A stretch of 64,000 nucleotides of DNA. Source: an uncultured Polaribacter sp. (GTDB taxonomy: Bacteria > Bacteroidota > Bacteroidia > Flavobacteriales > Flavobacteriaceae). The stretch is taken from the NCBI RefSeq assembly GCF_947497695.1, contig NZ_CANMHM010000003.1:1-64000 (forward strand), in the 5' to 3' direction. Below are positions 10,142 through 17,506 of this stretch, in pieces. Within the stretch, counting starts at the first letter, position 1. Each line of letters starts with the position of its first letter. The notes beneath the pieces were generated by a model that had not been told where the DNA came from, searched no databases, and saw nothing but the letters and a program-made list of their open reading frames with translations. The translations under genes were made by a program, and so were the position numbers.

Positions 10142-11512
10142 ATGTGTTTAGTAAAATTTGAATCCATGCTTAAAACCAACTCAATATATTTTTTTGATTT
10201 GGATGAGTTTGAAGAAATAATTATTCATTATTTAGATGTTGGTAAACATGCCTTAGCTAAAAAAGCTGTAAAATTGGGTTTACAACAGCATCCAACTTCA
10301 ATAGATTTAAAATTACTACAGGTAGAAATATATATATTTGAAGATGAGTTGGATAAAGCCTATGTTTTACTAAATGTAATTGAGCGTTTAGAACCTAATA
10401 ATGATGAGGTTTTTATACAAAAAGCAACGATATGTTCTAAAAGAGGAAACCATAAAGAGGCAATAATTCTTTTAAAAAATGCACTAAATTTTACAGATGA
10501 TAAAGTTGATATTTGGTCTTTGTTGGGAATGGAATATCTTTATTTAGATAACTTTAAAGATGCACGTTTAACTTTTACAAAATGTGTAAATGTAGATTAT
10601 GAAGATTATTCTGCATTGTATAATGTTGTGTATTGTTTTGATATGGAAAAAGAACATAAAGAAGCAATTTTATATTTAAATTCTTACGTACAAAAAAATC
10701 CTTATTGTGAAGTTGCATGGCATCAACTTGGAAGACAATATTTTATTTTAAAAATGTATGAAGAAGCTTTAAAATCTTTTGATTATGCTGTTTTAATTGA
10801 TGAATCTTTTATTGGAGGTTATTTAGAAAAAGCAAAGACCTTAGAGGAGTTAGAGCGATACAAAGAAGCTATTGATAATTACTTAATTACTTTAGAATTA
10901 GATGATGCAACTTCATTTGCTTTTGTTAGAATAGGAGAGTGTTATGAAAAATTAGAAAATTTTGATGAGGCTATTTCTTTTTATCAAAAAGCAGTGAATG
11001 AAGATCCTTTGTTAGACAAAGGTTGGATGTTATTAGCCAACTTAAATTATGAAGCTGAAAATTATGAACAAGCCTCTTATTATATTTCTGAAGCTTTAAA
11101 AATTGAAGAAAATAATAGTTTATATTGGAGACGTTATGCAGAAATTAATTTAAAACTAAATTTTTATGAAGAAGCATTAATGAGTTTTGAAAAATGTTTG
11201 ACTTTACATGACGATGCTTTAGAAATTTACATCGGTTTAACAGATGTACTATCTTTTTTAGGTCAATTTAATGATGCTATAGAGGTTTTAATTAATTGTC
11301 AAAAAAAATACAAAAATACTGCTGAAGTAGCATACAGATTTGCAGGCTTGTTTTTTATTGTGAATAAAGAAGACAGTGGGTTTGACTATTTAATTGAAGC
11401 CTTAAAAATAGATTTTGATTATAATGTTGTATTAAAAGAATTATACCCAATTGTTTATGAAAATGAAAAAGTTCAAAACCTTTTAAGTAACTATAAAAAA
11501 GCGATGGAATAG
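10142..11512 (+). CDS. Tetratricopeptide repeat protein
   Basis: The 456-aa protein consists of about twelve TPR units from residue 25 onward, with repeated A/G-Y/F-A patterns such as WHQLGRQYFILKMYEEALKSF and IGECYEKLENFDEAISFYQ. It has no signal peptide or membrane helix. TPR arrays are protein-binding scaffolds. Start 10142 (MCLVKF) is possible, but ATG 10166 (MLKTNS) gives a more usual N-terminus. It is a single gene between divergent pyrR and a convergent peptidoglycan-binding gene. Partner unknown. Confidence 0.88.
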   Translation: MCLVKFESMLKTNSIYFFDLDEFEEIIIHYLDVGKHALAKKAVKLGLQQHPTSIDLKLLQVEIYIFEDELDKAYVLLNVIERLEPNNDEVFIQKATICSKRGNHKEAIILLKNALNFTDDKVDIWSLLGMEYLYLDNFKDARLTFTKCVNVDYEDYSALYNVVYCFDMEKEHKEAILYLNSYVQKNPYCEVAWHQLGRQYFILKMYEEALKSFDYAVLIDESFIGGYLEKAKTLEELERYKEAIDNYLITLELDDATSFAFVRIGECYEKLENFDEAISFYQKAVNEDPLLDKGWMLLANLNYEAENYEQASYYISEALKIEENNSLYWRRYAEINLKLNFYEEALMSFEKCLTLHDDALEIYIGLTDVLSFLGQFNDAIEVLINCQKKYKNTAEVAYRFAGLFFIVNKEDSGFDYLIEALKIDFDYNVVLKELYPIVYENEKVQNLLSNYKKAME

Positions 11513-11540
11513 CCTTTTTTTAGTGCATAAAATTAATTGT

Positions 11541-12191
11541 TTACTCAAATAAAGCATCTAAAGTTAAAACATCTAAAACACCATCTGCAAAAAGATTGTT
11601 TCGTTTTTCAAAATCTTTAATTGCATTCAAAGTTTCAGTTTTATAAAAACCGTCTAAATCAATATTAAAGCCATTAATAATTAATTTTTTTTGCACTTCA
11701 TAAATTAAAGCACTTTTATCACCATACTTCATTTTATCAGAAGCATTAAACATACTTTTAATTTTTTTATTTGCATTTATTTTTTGATACTTTTTTAATT
11801 CGGTACCAGTTTCTTCTAAAAATTTAATTTCTGAATTTGTTAAACCTTTAGATTTTAAAATCAATGATTTTTCTAGTTTATTTTCATAATATTTAATGTT
11901 TGCTAGTTTATCAGAATATTTTTCAACTGCATTTTTAGTTTCAACATCATCATTTTTAGGCGTTCTTACGTCAATAGAATTTGCTGTCCACTGTAACATT
12001 ACATAACTATTGATATCTTCAATTGCTTTTTGATAGTTCATCACTAATTCTTGGTTGTGATATTCAAAATCTACTATTTTAGAAGTTTTGTAATCAACAT
12101 TTGGTGAGTTGTACCTTTTGTATTCTTGATACTTTCCATATCCAATAAAAAATGCAATAATCAATAATAATAAAATAATTAACTGTTTCAT
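11541..12191 (-). CDS. Membrane-anchored peptidoglycan-binding domain protein
   Basis: The 216-aa protein starts with one hydrophobic helix (3-17, signal anchor), followed by a charged, probably helical region (about 40-150). A C-terminal peptidoglycan-binding domain 1 (about 155-216) has the usual Q-x-x-L and D-G pattern: VQKKLIINGFNIDLDG, then TLNAIKDFEKRNNL and DGVLDVLTLDAL. It probably sits on the outer face of the inner membrane. No catalytic domain is present. It converges with the TPR gene, 28 nt away. Confidence 0.75.
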   Translation of the reverse strand: MKQLIILLLLIIAFFIGYGKYQEYKRYNSPNVDYKTSKIVDFEYHNQELVMNYQKAIEDINSYVMLQWTANSIDVRTPKNDDVETKNAVEKYSDKLANIKYYENKLEKSLILKSKGLTNSEIKFLEETGTELKKYQKINANKKIKSMFNASDKMKYGDKSALIYEVQKKLIINGFNIDLDGFYKTETLNAIKDFEKRNNLFADGVLDVLTLDALFE

Positions 12192-12263
12192 AAAATGTGG
12201 GTTGGATAATTTAATTTTAAAACAAAAATAAGCGAAAGTTTCTTTAAAAGAACCAAGATAGTA

Positions 12264-13292
12264 CTACTTCTTATTTCTATTTGAAGAATCTCTAACCAAA
12301 AGTTCTACATCTACTATTTTTTTTGTCAATTTTTGTTTTATAACATCTTTTTTAACATGCTCTAAAAATGTTAATGCAGCTAAATTACCAATTTTTTTAC
12401 TATGTTGTTCTATACTTGTTATAGAGGGTGTAACTAAGGCACTAAAAGGTTCGTTGCCAAAACCAACCAAAGCAATATCATGAGGTACACTAATGTTTTG
12501 TTCGTTTAAAACTTGTAAAGCTCCCAAAGCAGCGTAGTCACTAGCAATATATACTGCATCTGGTCTATTTTTTAAAGCCAGTAATTGTTGCATTTTTGCT
12601 CTACCATCTTTTATAGTTAAGTTACTTTCAATTAATAATTCATCATTTAAAGGTAAATTGTGTTTTTTTAGAGCATCTATATAACCACGAATTCTGTTGT
12701 TAAAAATACGAGTTCTTCTAAAACCTCCTATATGAGCAATTCTTTTACATCCTTGTTTTACAAGATGTCCTACAATAAGATTACTACTGTTATAATCATC
12801 AATACCAATATAATCTACATTCAAATCATTTTCACCTCTATCAAAAGTAATTAAAGGAATACCTTTTGATTTAATTTTTTCGTAATGAGATAAATCTACA
12901 GTTTCATTAGCCATAGAAGCAATAATACCATCTACTTGTGTAAATAATAAAGCATCTATACTAGCACATTCTTTTTTGTAAGACTCATTAGATTGTGTAA
13001 TAATAATATTGAATCCTTCTTTATTTAATACTTCTTCAATATTTTGAATTACTGATGAAAAAAAATTACTGTTAGTTCTGGGCACAATCACACCAACTAA
13101 TTTACTTTTTCCACTTCTTAGGGCACTTGCTAAATGATTTGGTTGGTAATTTAAGTTTTCTGCAACCTGTCTTACTGCTTTTTTTGTTTTTTCGCTAATT
13201 CTAGAATCGTTATGTAAAGCTTTAGAAACAGCAGCAGCAGAGATGTTTAAAACATTAGCAATATCTTTTATAGTGGTTTTCTTTTTGATAAT
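12264..13292 (-). CDS. LacI family transcriptional regulator with non-ATG start
   Basis: The first ATG, at 13091, leaves out the DNA-binding domain. Upstream in the same frame there is a full LacI helix-turn-helix, KKKTTIKDIANVLNISAAAV, and hinge (LASALRSGKSK). A TAA in frame at 13323-13321 limits the start to about 30 nt that hold only ATA, ATT or ATC codons. I chose ATT at 13292 (342 aa). The rest is a periplasmic-binding-like effector domain. It faces kdgK, and palindromes in both promoters suggest it controls that operon and itself. The effector is probably a uronate or KDG-type sugar (inference). Confidence 0.85.
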   Translation of the reverse strand: MIKKKTTIKDIANVLNISAAAVSKALHNDSRISEKTKKAVRQVAENLNYQPNHLASALRSGKSKLVGVIVPRTNSNFFSSVIQNIEEVLNKEGFNIIITQSNESYKKECASIDALLFTQVDGIIASMANETVDLSHYEKIKSKGIPLITFDRGENDLNVDYIGIDDYNSSNLIVGHLVKQGCKRIAHIGGFRRTRIFNNRIRGYIDALKKHNLPLNDELLIESNLTIKDGRAKMQQLLALKNRPDAVYIASDYAALGALQVLNEQNISVPHDIALVGFGNEPFSALVTPSITSIEQHSKKIGNLAALTFLEHVKKDVIKQKLTKKIVDVELLVRDSSNRNKK

Positions 13293-13310
13293 AGTTTTTT
13301 TTATATATTT

Positions 13311-13326
13311 GCTTAATCGTTAAAGC
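13311..13326. promoter_or_regulatory. Imperfect LacI-type operator in lacI-like promoter
   Basis: GCTTAATCGTTAAAGC has the CG-centred dyad of LacI-family sites. It abuts a perfect minus-strand -7 box, TACATTTG (13333-13326), and sits where transcription of the regulator would begin, consistent with autorepression. Confidence 0.7.
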
Positions 13327-13398
13327 AAATGTAAGACGATATTTTATAATAATCAAAAAGATAGTATAATATGTCTTTTTGATTTTTTTTATAAAACT

Positions 13399-13414
13399 GC
13401 TTAAACGTTTAAGC
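13399..13414. promoter_or_regulatory. Perfect LacI-type operator upstream of kdgK
   Basis: GCTTAAACGTTTAAGC is a perfect 16-bp palindrome centred on CG, 32 nt upstream of kdgK and 88 nt from the regulator's own operator-like site. This is the expected form of a LacI-family binding site. Confidence 0.85.
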
Positions 13415-13446
13415 AATTAACTAATCATATTAAATAGTAATTAAAA

Positions 13447-14493
13447 ATGGCAAAAGTAGTAACATTTGGAGAAATCATGTTAAGATTAGCTCCTCAAGGA
13501 TTTTTAAGATTTTCACAAGCAAACAGTTTTGATGCAGTTTATGGTGGTGGAGAATCTAACGTAGCAGTTTCTTTAGCAAACTATGGTATCGATGTAGATT
13601 TTGTAACACGTTTACCAAAAAATGATATTGGTGAATGTGCAATGATGGAAATGCGTAAGCGTGGAGTTGGTGTAGATAAAATCGTTTATGGTGGAGACCG
13701 TTTAGGAATTTATTTCCTAGAAACTGGTGCTGTATCTAGAGGCTCTAAAGTGGTTTATGATAGAGCACATTCTGCAATTGCAGAAGTAGAATCTGGAATG
13801 ATTGATTGGGATGCAGTATTTGAAGGTTGTGAATGGTTTCATTGGACAGGTATTATACCAGCAATTTCTCAAGGAGCTGCAGATGTAACTTTAGAAGCTT
13901 TAAAAGCTGCAAGTGCAAAAGGAATTACAATTTCTACAGATTTAAACTATCGTGCAAAATTATGGAATTTCTGTGATGATGCTCATAGAGAAAAAATAAT
14001 GACAGAATTAACGTCTTACTGTGATATTGTTTTAGGAAATGAAGAAGATGCAGAAATGCATTTTGGTATTAAGCCTGATGGAGCAGCAGTACAAACAGCA
14101 GGACATGATGTAAAAGCAGAAGCTTTTTTATCTGTTTGTAAGCAAATGACAGAAAAATTTCCAAGAGCTAAAAAGGTAATTACTACTTTAAGAGGTTCTA
14201 TTTCTGCATCTCATAATACATGGGCTGGAGTTTTATATGATGGAAAACAAATGTTACAAACTCGTCAATACCAAATTACAGATATTGTAGATAGAGTTGG
14301 TGGAGGAGATTCATTTATGGGAGGTTTAATCTACGGATTATTAACATACCCAGATAATGATCAAAATGCATTAGACTTTGCAGTTGCTGCATCTTGTTTA
14401 AAACACACTATTAAAGGTGATGCTAACTTAGTAACAGTTGCAGAGGTTAACAAGTTAATGGGTGGTGATGCTTCTGGTAGAGTAGCTCGTTAA
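13447..14493 (+). CDS. kdgK: 2-keto-3-deoxygluconate kinase (PfkB family)
   Basis: The 348-aa protein is a PfkB/ribokinase-fold sugar kinase. The N-terminal GGGESNVA segment (33-40) and the catalytic GGGDSF motif (285-290, base Asp288) are intact. With KDPG aldolase next, it most likely phosphorylates 2-keto-3-deoxygluconate to KDPG, a step in use of alginate, pectin or other uronates. It lies behind a perfect LacI-type palindrome and opposite the regulator. Confidence 0.92.
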   Translation: MAKVVTFGEIMLRLAPQGFLRFSQANSFDAVYGGGESNVAVSLANYGIDVDFVTRLPKNDIGECAMMEMRKRGVGVDKIVYGGDRLGIYFLETGAVSRGSKVVYDRAHSAIAEVESGMIDWDAVFEGCEWFHWTGIIPAISQGAADVTLEALKAASAKGITISTDLNYRAKLWNFCDDAHREKIMTELTSYCDIVLGNEEDAEMHFGIKPDGAAVQTAGHDVKAEAFLSVCKQMTEKFPRAKKVITTLRGSISASHNTWAGVLYDGKQMLQTRQYQITDIVDRVGGGDSFMGGLIYGLLTYPDNDQNALDFAVAASCLKHTIKGDANLVTVAEVNKLMGGDASGRVAR

Positions 14494-14500
14494 AAGGGTT

Positions 14501-14566
14501 TAATTATTGAAACGTTTAATTATATAACTGTTTTATAGTTCATACAATTAAACGTTTTAACAATTA
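14501..14566. promoter_or_regulatory. Inverted pair of operator-like sites between kdgK and kdgA
   Basis: Two 22-bp sequences, 14501-14522 and 14545-14566, are inverted copies of each other at 19 of 22 positions. Each contains a core matching TTAAACGTTTAA of the kdgK operator at 11 of 12 bases. They may be two more regulator sites, or together a 22-bp-stem hairpin in the mRNA that sets the kdgK/kdgA ratio. There is no T-run, so a simple terminator is unlikely. Confidence 0.6.
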
Positions 14567-14601
14567 CATATTTATCAAATAAACAATTATACAATATAAA
14601 A

Positions 14602-15270
14602 ATGGCACAATTTTCAAGATTAGAAGTAGCACAAGTAATGAAAGAAACAGGTATGATTCCTTTATTTTTTCATAACGATATAGAATTAAGTAAAAAAGTA
14701 TTAAAAGCTTGTTACGATGGTGGAGCTCGTTTAATGGAGTTTACAGCTCGTGGAGATTTTGCTCATGAAGTTTTTGGTGAATTAACAAAATATGCCATTG
14801 CAGAATTACCAGGTATGATTATGGGAGTAGGTTCTGTAACAGATGCAGGAGCAGCATCATTATACATGGCTTTAGGAGCAAACTTTATTGTAACGCCTGT
14901 TTTAAGAGAAGATATTGCAATTGCTTGTAACCGTAAAAAAGTATTATGGTCTCCTGGTTGTGGTACATTAACAGAAATTACAAGAGCAGAAGAATTAGGG
15001 TGTGAAATTGTAAAATTATTCCCTGGTGATATTTATGGACCTCAATTTGTAAAAGGTGTGAAAGGACCACAACCTTGGACAAGTGTAATGCCAACTGGTG
15101 GAGTTGCACCAACAGAAGAAAATTTAAAAGGTTGGTTTGATGCTGGTGTTACTTGTGTTGGAATGGGTTCTAAATTAATTTCTAAAGAAATTATTGCTAA
15201 TAAAGATTATGCAAAATTAGAAAAAGATGTAAGAGCAGCCTTAGCTATTGTAAACGCTGTTAGAAAATAA
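14602..15270 (+). CDS. kdgA: KDPG / 4-hydroxy-2-oxoglutarate aldolase
   Basis: The 222-aa class I aldolase has Glu46 in LMEFTARG and the Schiff-base lysine Lys138 in VKLFPGDIYGP, as in Escherichia coli Eda. The phosphate-binding loop MPTGGVAPTEEN is present. It splits 2-keto-3-deoxy-6-phosphogluconate into pyruvate and glyceraldehyde-3-phosphate, downstream of the kdgK product. It probably shares regulation with kdgK through the palindromes before and between the genes. A terminator follows. Confidence 0.94.
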   Translation: MAQFSRLEVAQVMKETGMIPLFFHNDIELSKKVLKACYDGGARLMEFTARGDFAHEVFGELTKYAIAELPGMIMGVGSVTDAGAASLYMALGANFIVTPVLREDIAIACNRKKVLWSPGCGTLTEITRAEELGCEIVKLFPGDIYGPQFVKGVKGPQPWTSVMPTGGVAPTEENLKGWFDAGVTCVGMGSKLISKEIIANKDYAKLEKDVRAALAIVNAVRK

Positions 15271-15295
15271 CATCTTAATTTATTTTTTTTTGATT

Positions 15296-15325
15296 AAAAA
15301 CTCCAACTGAAAAGTTGGAGTTTTT
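15296..15325 (+). terminator. Terminator after kdgA
   Basis: A 13-bp perfect stem, AAAAACTCCAACT with its complement, a GAAA tetraloop and a T6 tail. Confidence 0.93.
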
Positions 15326-15403
15326 TAGTTTAAGAAGTTGTTAGTCCCCTAAAAGAGGGATGTTGTACTTTTTTTTACACCCCAAAATAGAGATAATTTT
15401 GTT

Positions 15404-15757
15404 TTAGTTTAAAAGTTCATTCTTAATTCTAAAACAATTCTCACTTCCCAAAAATTTAGGGTCTCCTTTTTCTTCAGACCAAAAACCTTCTAATAAATCT
15501 TTGTTTAAACATTTATAAACGACGACACCTTTGTAAATTTTGTTTTCAAAGCCTTTGTAATTAAAGTTAATTACAAGAATATTATTCATAAAAAAACCTG
15601 TTCCAAATTGTTCTTGATTGTCATCAATCATCCATTTAGCAATAATTCTGTCATTAGTATCTAATGTTAAACTGAGTTGTCCTTTATAAGAAGTATCATC
15701 AGCATCTTGGTTGCTGCCAATAATAGAAAATGTGCCTACTAAATCTTTAACTGTCAT
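15404..15757 (-). CDS. Hypothetical protein, small beta-rich, lipocalin-like
   Basis: The 117-aa protein has no signal peptide. It is predicted beta-rich with alternating patterns (GQLSLTLDTNDRIIAKW, then FFMNNILVINFNYKG, then VVYKCLNKDLLEGFW). The order strand-W-strand and the ending LEGFWSEE resemble small ligand-binding barrels, but I do not recognise a named family. It is monocistronic, next to an outer-membrane-type protein gene. Function unknown. Confidence 0.6.
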   Translation of the reverse strand: MTVKDLVGTFSIIGSNQDADDTSYKGQLSLTLDTNDRIIAKWMIDDNQEQFGTGFFMNNILVINFNYKGFENKIYKGVVVYKCLNKDLLEGFWSEEKGDPKFLGSENCFRIKNELLN

Positions 15758-15806
15758 TATAAATCTAAATTTTCATTTAAAAATACTACAATCATTTTAA
15801 ATACAG

Positions 15807-16325
15807 TTAAAAACGTTTTCCAATTCCGATTCCAATAGAAAAAGTACCTGTATTGTTAGAACGATAATCATAAAATACAGTAGGAGCAACATCCCAATGT
15901 TTGCCAAATTCAACTTCATACTCTAAACCAGTTCTAATAACAAATAGGTTTTCGTTTTTTTCAAATTCTACACCTGTACCTGCTACAAAAATCCAATTTT
16001 CTTTAAATTTATAAAGAGCATCAAAAGTTAAAACGATTGGATATTCTTTTTCAACAAAAAGTTGATGTTCTCTTTCAATTTCAAAGGTTTCTAATTCAAT
16101 ATCATTATGAAAACCAAATCCCCATTTTTTAGTAATCCAATATTCTAAATCCAATCCAAAGGAAGGTACAATAACAGTTTCGTCTCCTTCATTTGTTGAT
16201 ACAGGAATAAAAGTGTGACTGATAATAGGACTAATTCTAAAATGTTTAAAGTGTTCTTGGTCTTCTTGTGCAGTACAAATAAAGTGTACAATAATAAATG
16301 CAATTATTAAGATGTTTTTTTTCAA
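15807..16325 (-). CDS. Secreted beta-barrel-like hypothetical protein
   Basis: The 172-aa product starts with a signal peptide (1-19, ending HFICTAQE). The mature part has amphipathic strands with aromatic girdles (LDLEYWITKKWGFGFHNDIE, then PIVLTFDALYKFKENWIFVAG, then DVAPTVFYDYRS) and ends GIGIGKRF. This is typical of a small outer-membrane barrel or a porin-like protein of Bacteroidetes. The role is unknown. Confidence 0.65.
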   Translation of the reverse strand: MKKNILIIAFIIVHFICTAQEDQEHFKHFRISPIISHTFIPVSTNEGDETVIVPSFGLDLEYWITKKWGFGFHNDIELETFEIEREHQLFVEKEYPIVLTFDALYKFKENWIFVAGTGVEFEKNENLFVIRTGLEYEVEFGKHWDVAPTVFYDYRSNNTGTFSIGIGIGKRF

Positions 16326-16491
16326 AATTATATTGTTAAATAGTATTTATAGTACAAAACTATCTCTTTATTTTTTATCGAAATAAGATAAATATCAGTT
16401 CATTTAAAATCATAATTTTTTGATCTAAATATTTACGAAACCGACATCGTAGATTTATACCTTACACATTATAAAAGTTATTTTATATCAA

Positions 16492-16499
16492 TATCTTTG
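16492..16499 (+). promoter_or_regulatory. Candidate -7 promoter box for pgmB
   Basis: TATCTTTG matches the Bacteroidetes TAnnTTTG box exactly, about 120 nt before pgmB. No clear TTG -33 element is seen at the right distance. It lies in a 302-nt gap (16326-16627) in which I found no gene. Confidence 0.4.
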
Positions 16500-16627
16500 T
16501 TTTTGAGATTTTTACGAATTAATAATTGTTTAATCAGGTTTAAAAAAATAATTCTAAAAATAAATAGTAGGTTATAGTATTAAATAAGGACCTATATTTC
16601 TACTAAATTGATTTAAAAAAACAGTAA

Positions 16628-17281
16628 ATGAAAAAAGGATTTATATTCGATTTAGATGGTGTTATTGTAGATACTGCCAAATACCATTATTTAGCTTGGA
16701 AAAAGTTAGCAAACGAATTAGGTTTTGAGTTTACCAAAGCACAAAACGAACTTTTTAAAGGCGTTAGCAGAAAACGTTGTTTAGAAATTTTGTTAGACAT
16801 TGGTAAAAGGGAAGCAACACAGAAAGAATTTGATACTTGGATGATCGAAAAAAACGTAGATTATTTAGCATATATCAAAAATATGGATGCTTCAGAAATA
16901 TTGCCAGATGTGCCAAAAGTTTTAGCCTATTTAAAACAAAATAACATTCCTATTGCTTTAGGTTCTGCAAGTAAAAATGCACAACCTATTTTAGAAAAAG
17001 TAGGTTTACTCCATTATTTTGATGCAATTGTAGATGGAAATAATGTAACCAAAGCAAAACCAGATCCAGAAGTTTTTTTATTAGCAGCGAAACAATTAGG
17101 CGTAAATGCCAATGATTGTATTGTTTTTGAAGATGCTGTTGCAGGAGTTGAAGCTGCAAATGCTGCAAAAATGATTAGTATTGGTATTGGAGATAAAAAA
17201 ATACTTTCTGAAGCACAATTTAACTTTACAGATTTTACAGAAATCAGTACAGATTTTATTCAGGAGTTGATTGATAAGTAG
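16628..17281 (+). CDS. pgmB: Beta-phosphoglucomutase
   Basis: The 217-aa HAD-family enzyme has the nucleophile motif FDLDGVIVDTA (7-17; Asp8 and Asp10), the cap-domain segment FKGVSR that marks beta-phosphoglucomutases, GSASKNA, and the KPDPEVFLLAA and VFEDAVAG motifs. It converts beta-glucose-1-phosphate to glucose-6-phosphate. The GH65 phosphorylase downstream releases just that ester, so the two form one pathway. Confidence 0.94.
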   Translation: MKKGFIFDLDGVIVDTAKYHYLAWKKLANELGFEFTKAQNELFKGVSRKRCLEILLDIGKREATQKEFDTWMIEKNVDYLAYIKNMDASEILPDVPKVLAYLKQNNIPIALGSASKNAQPILEKVGLLHYFDAIVDGNNVTKAKPDPEVFLLAAKQLGVNANDCIVFEDAVAGVEAANAAKMISIGIGDKKILSEAQFNFTDFTEISTDFIQELIDK

Positions 17282-17506
17282 GAGCAAGAGTTAAGAGAAG
17301 AGATAGAAGAGCCAAGAGAAAAGACAAAAAAGAGACAGGAAATAGAAATAACTGAGATTGAACAATAGGTAAGACTTCAATCTATGTTTTCTATGTGCCT
17401 ATGTTGTCAGCTTATTTTATTCTCAGTTAAAATATTTTATTAGAAAAGAGATTCGTCTAACAGCAAAGAGATTTAAATCAATTTTCTAATATATAAAAAT
17501 AAAAAA
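17282..17506. other. Non-coding spacer pgmB-GH65, purine-rich
   Basis: The 225-nt gap begins with a purine-rich stretch with imperfect AAGAG/GAGA repeats (17282-17345). No gene or terminator was found. The repeat-like tract may be a decayed short tandem repeat. Confidence 0.5.

Noticed and set aside
13092-13446. Gene-free 355-nt gap before kdgK
   Set aside because: Most of it codes for the DNA-binding domain of the LacI-type regulator without an ATG.
15340-15365. Hairpin TCCC...GGGA after kdgA
   Set aside because: Only a four-base stem, not convincing; the strong terminator at 15296-15325 already explains the end.
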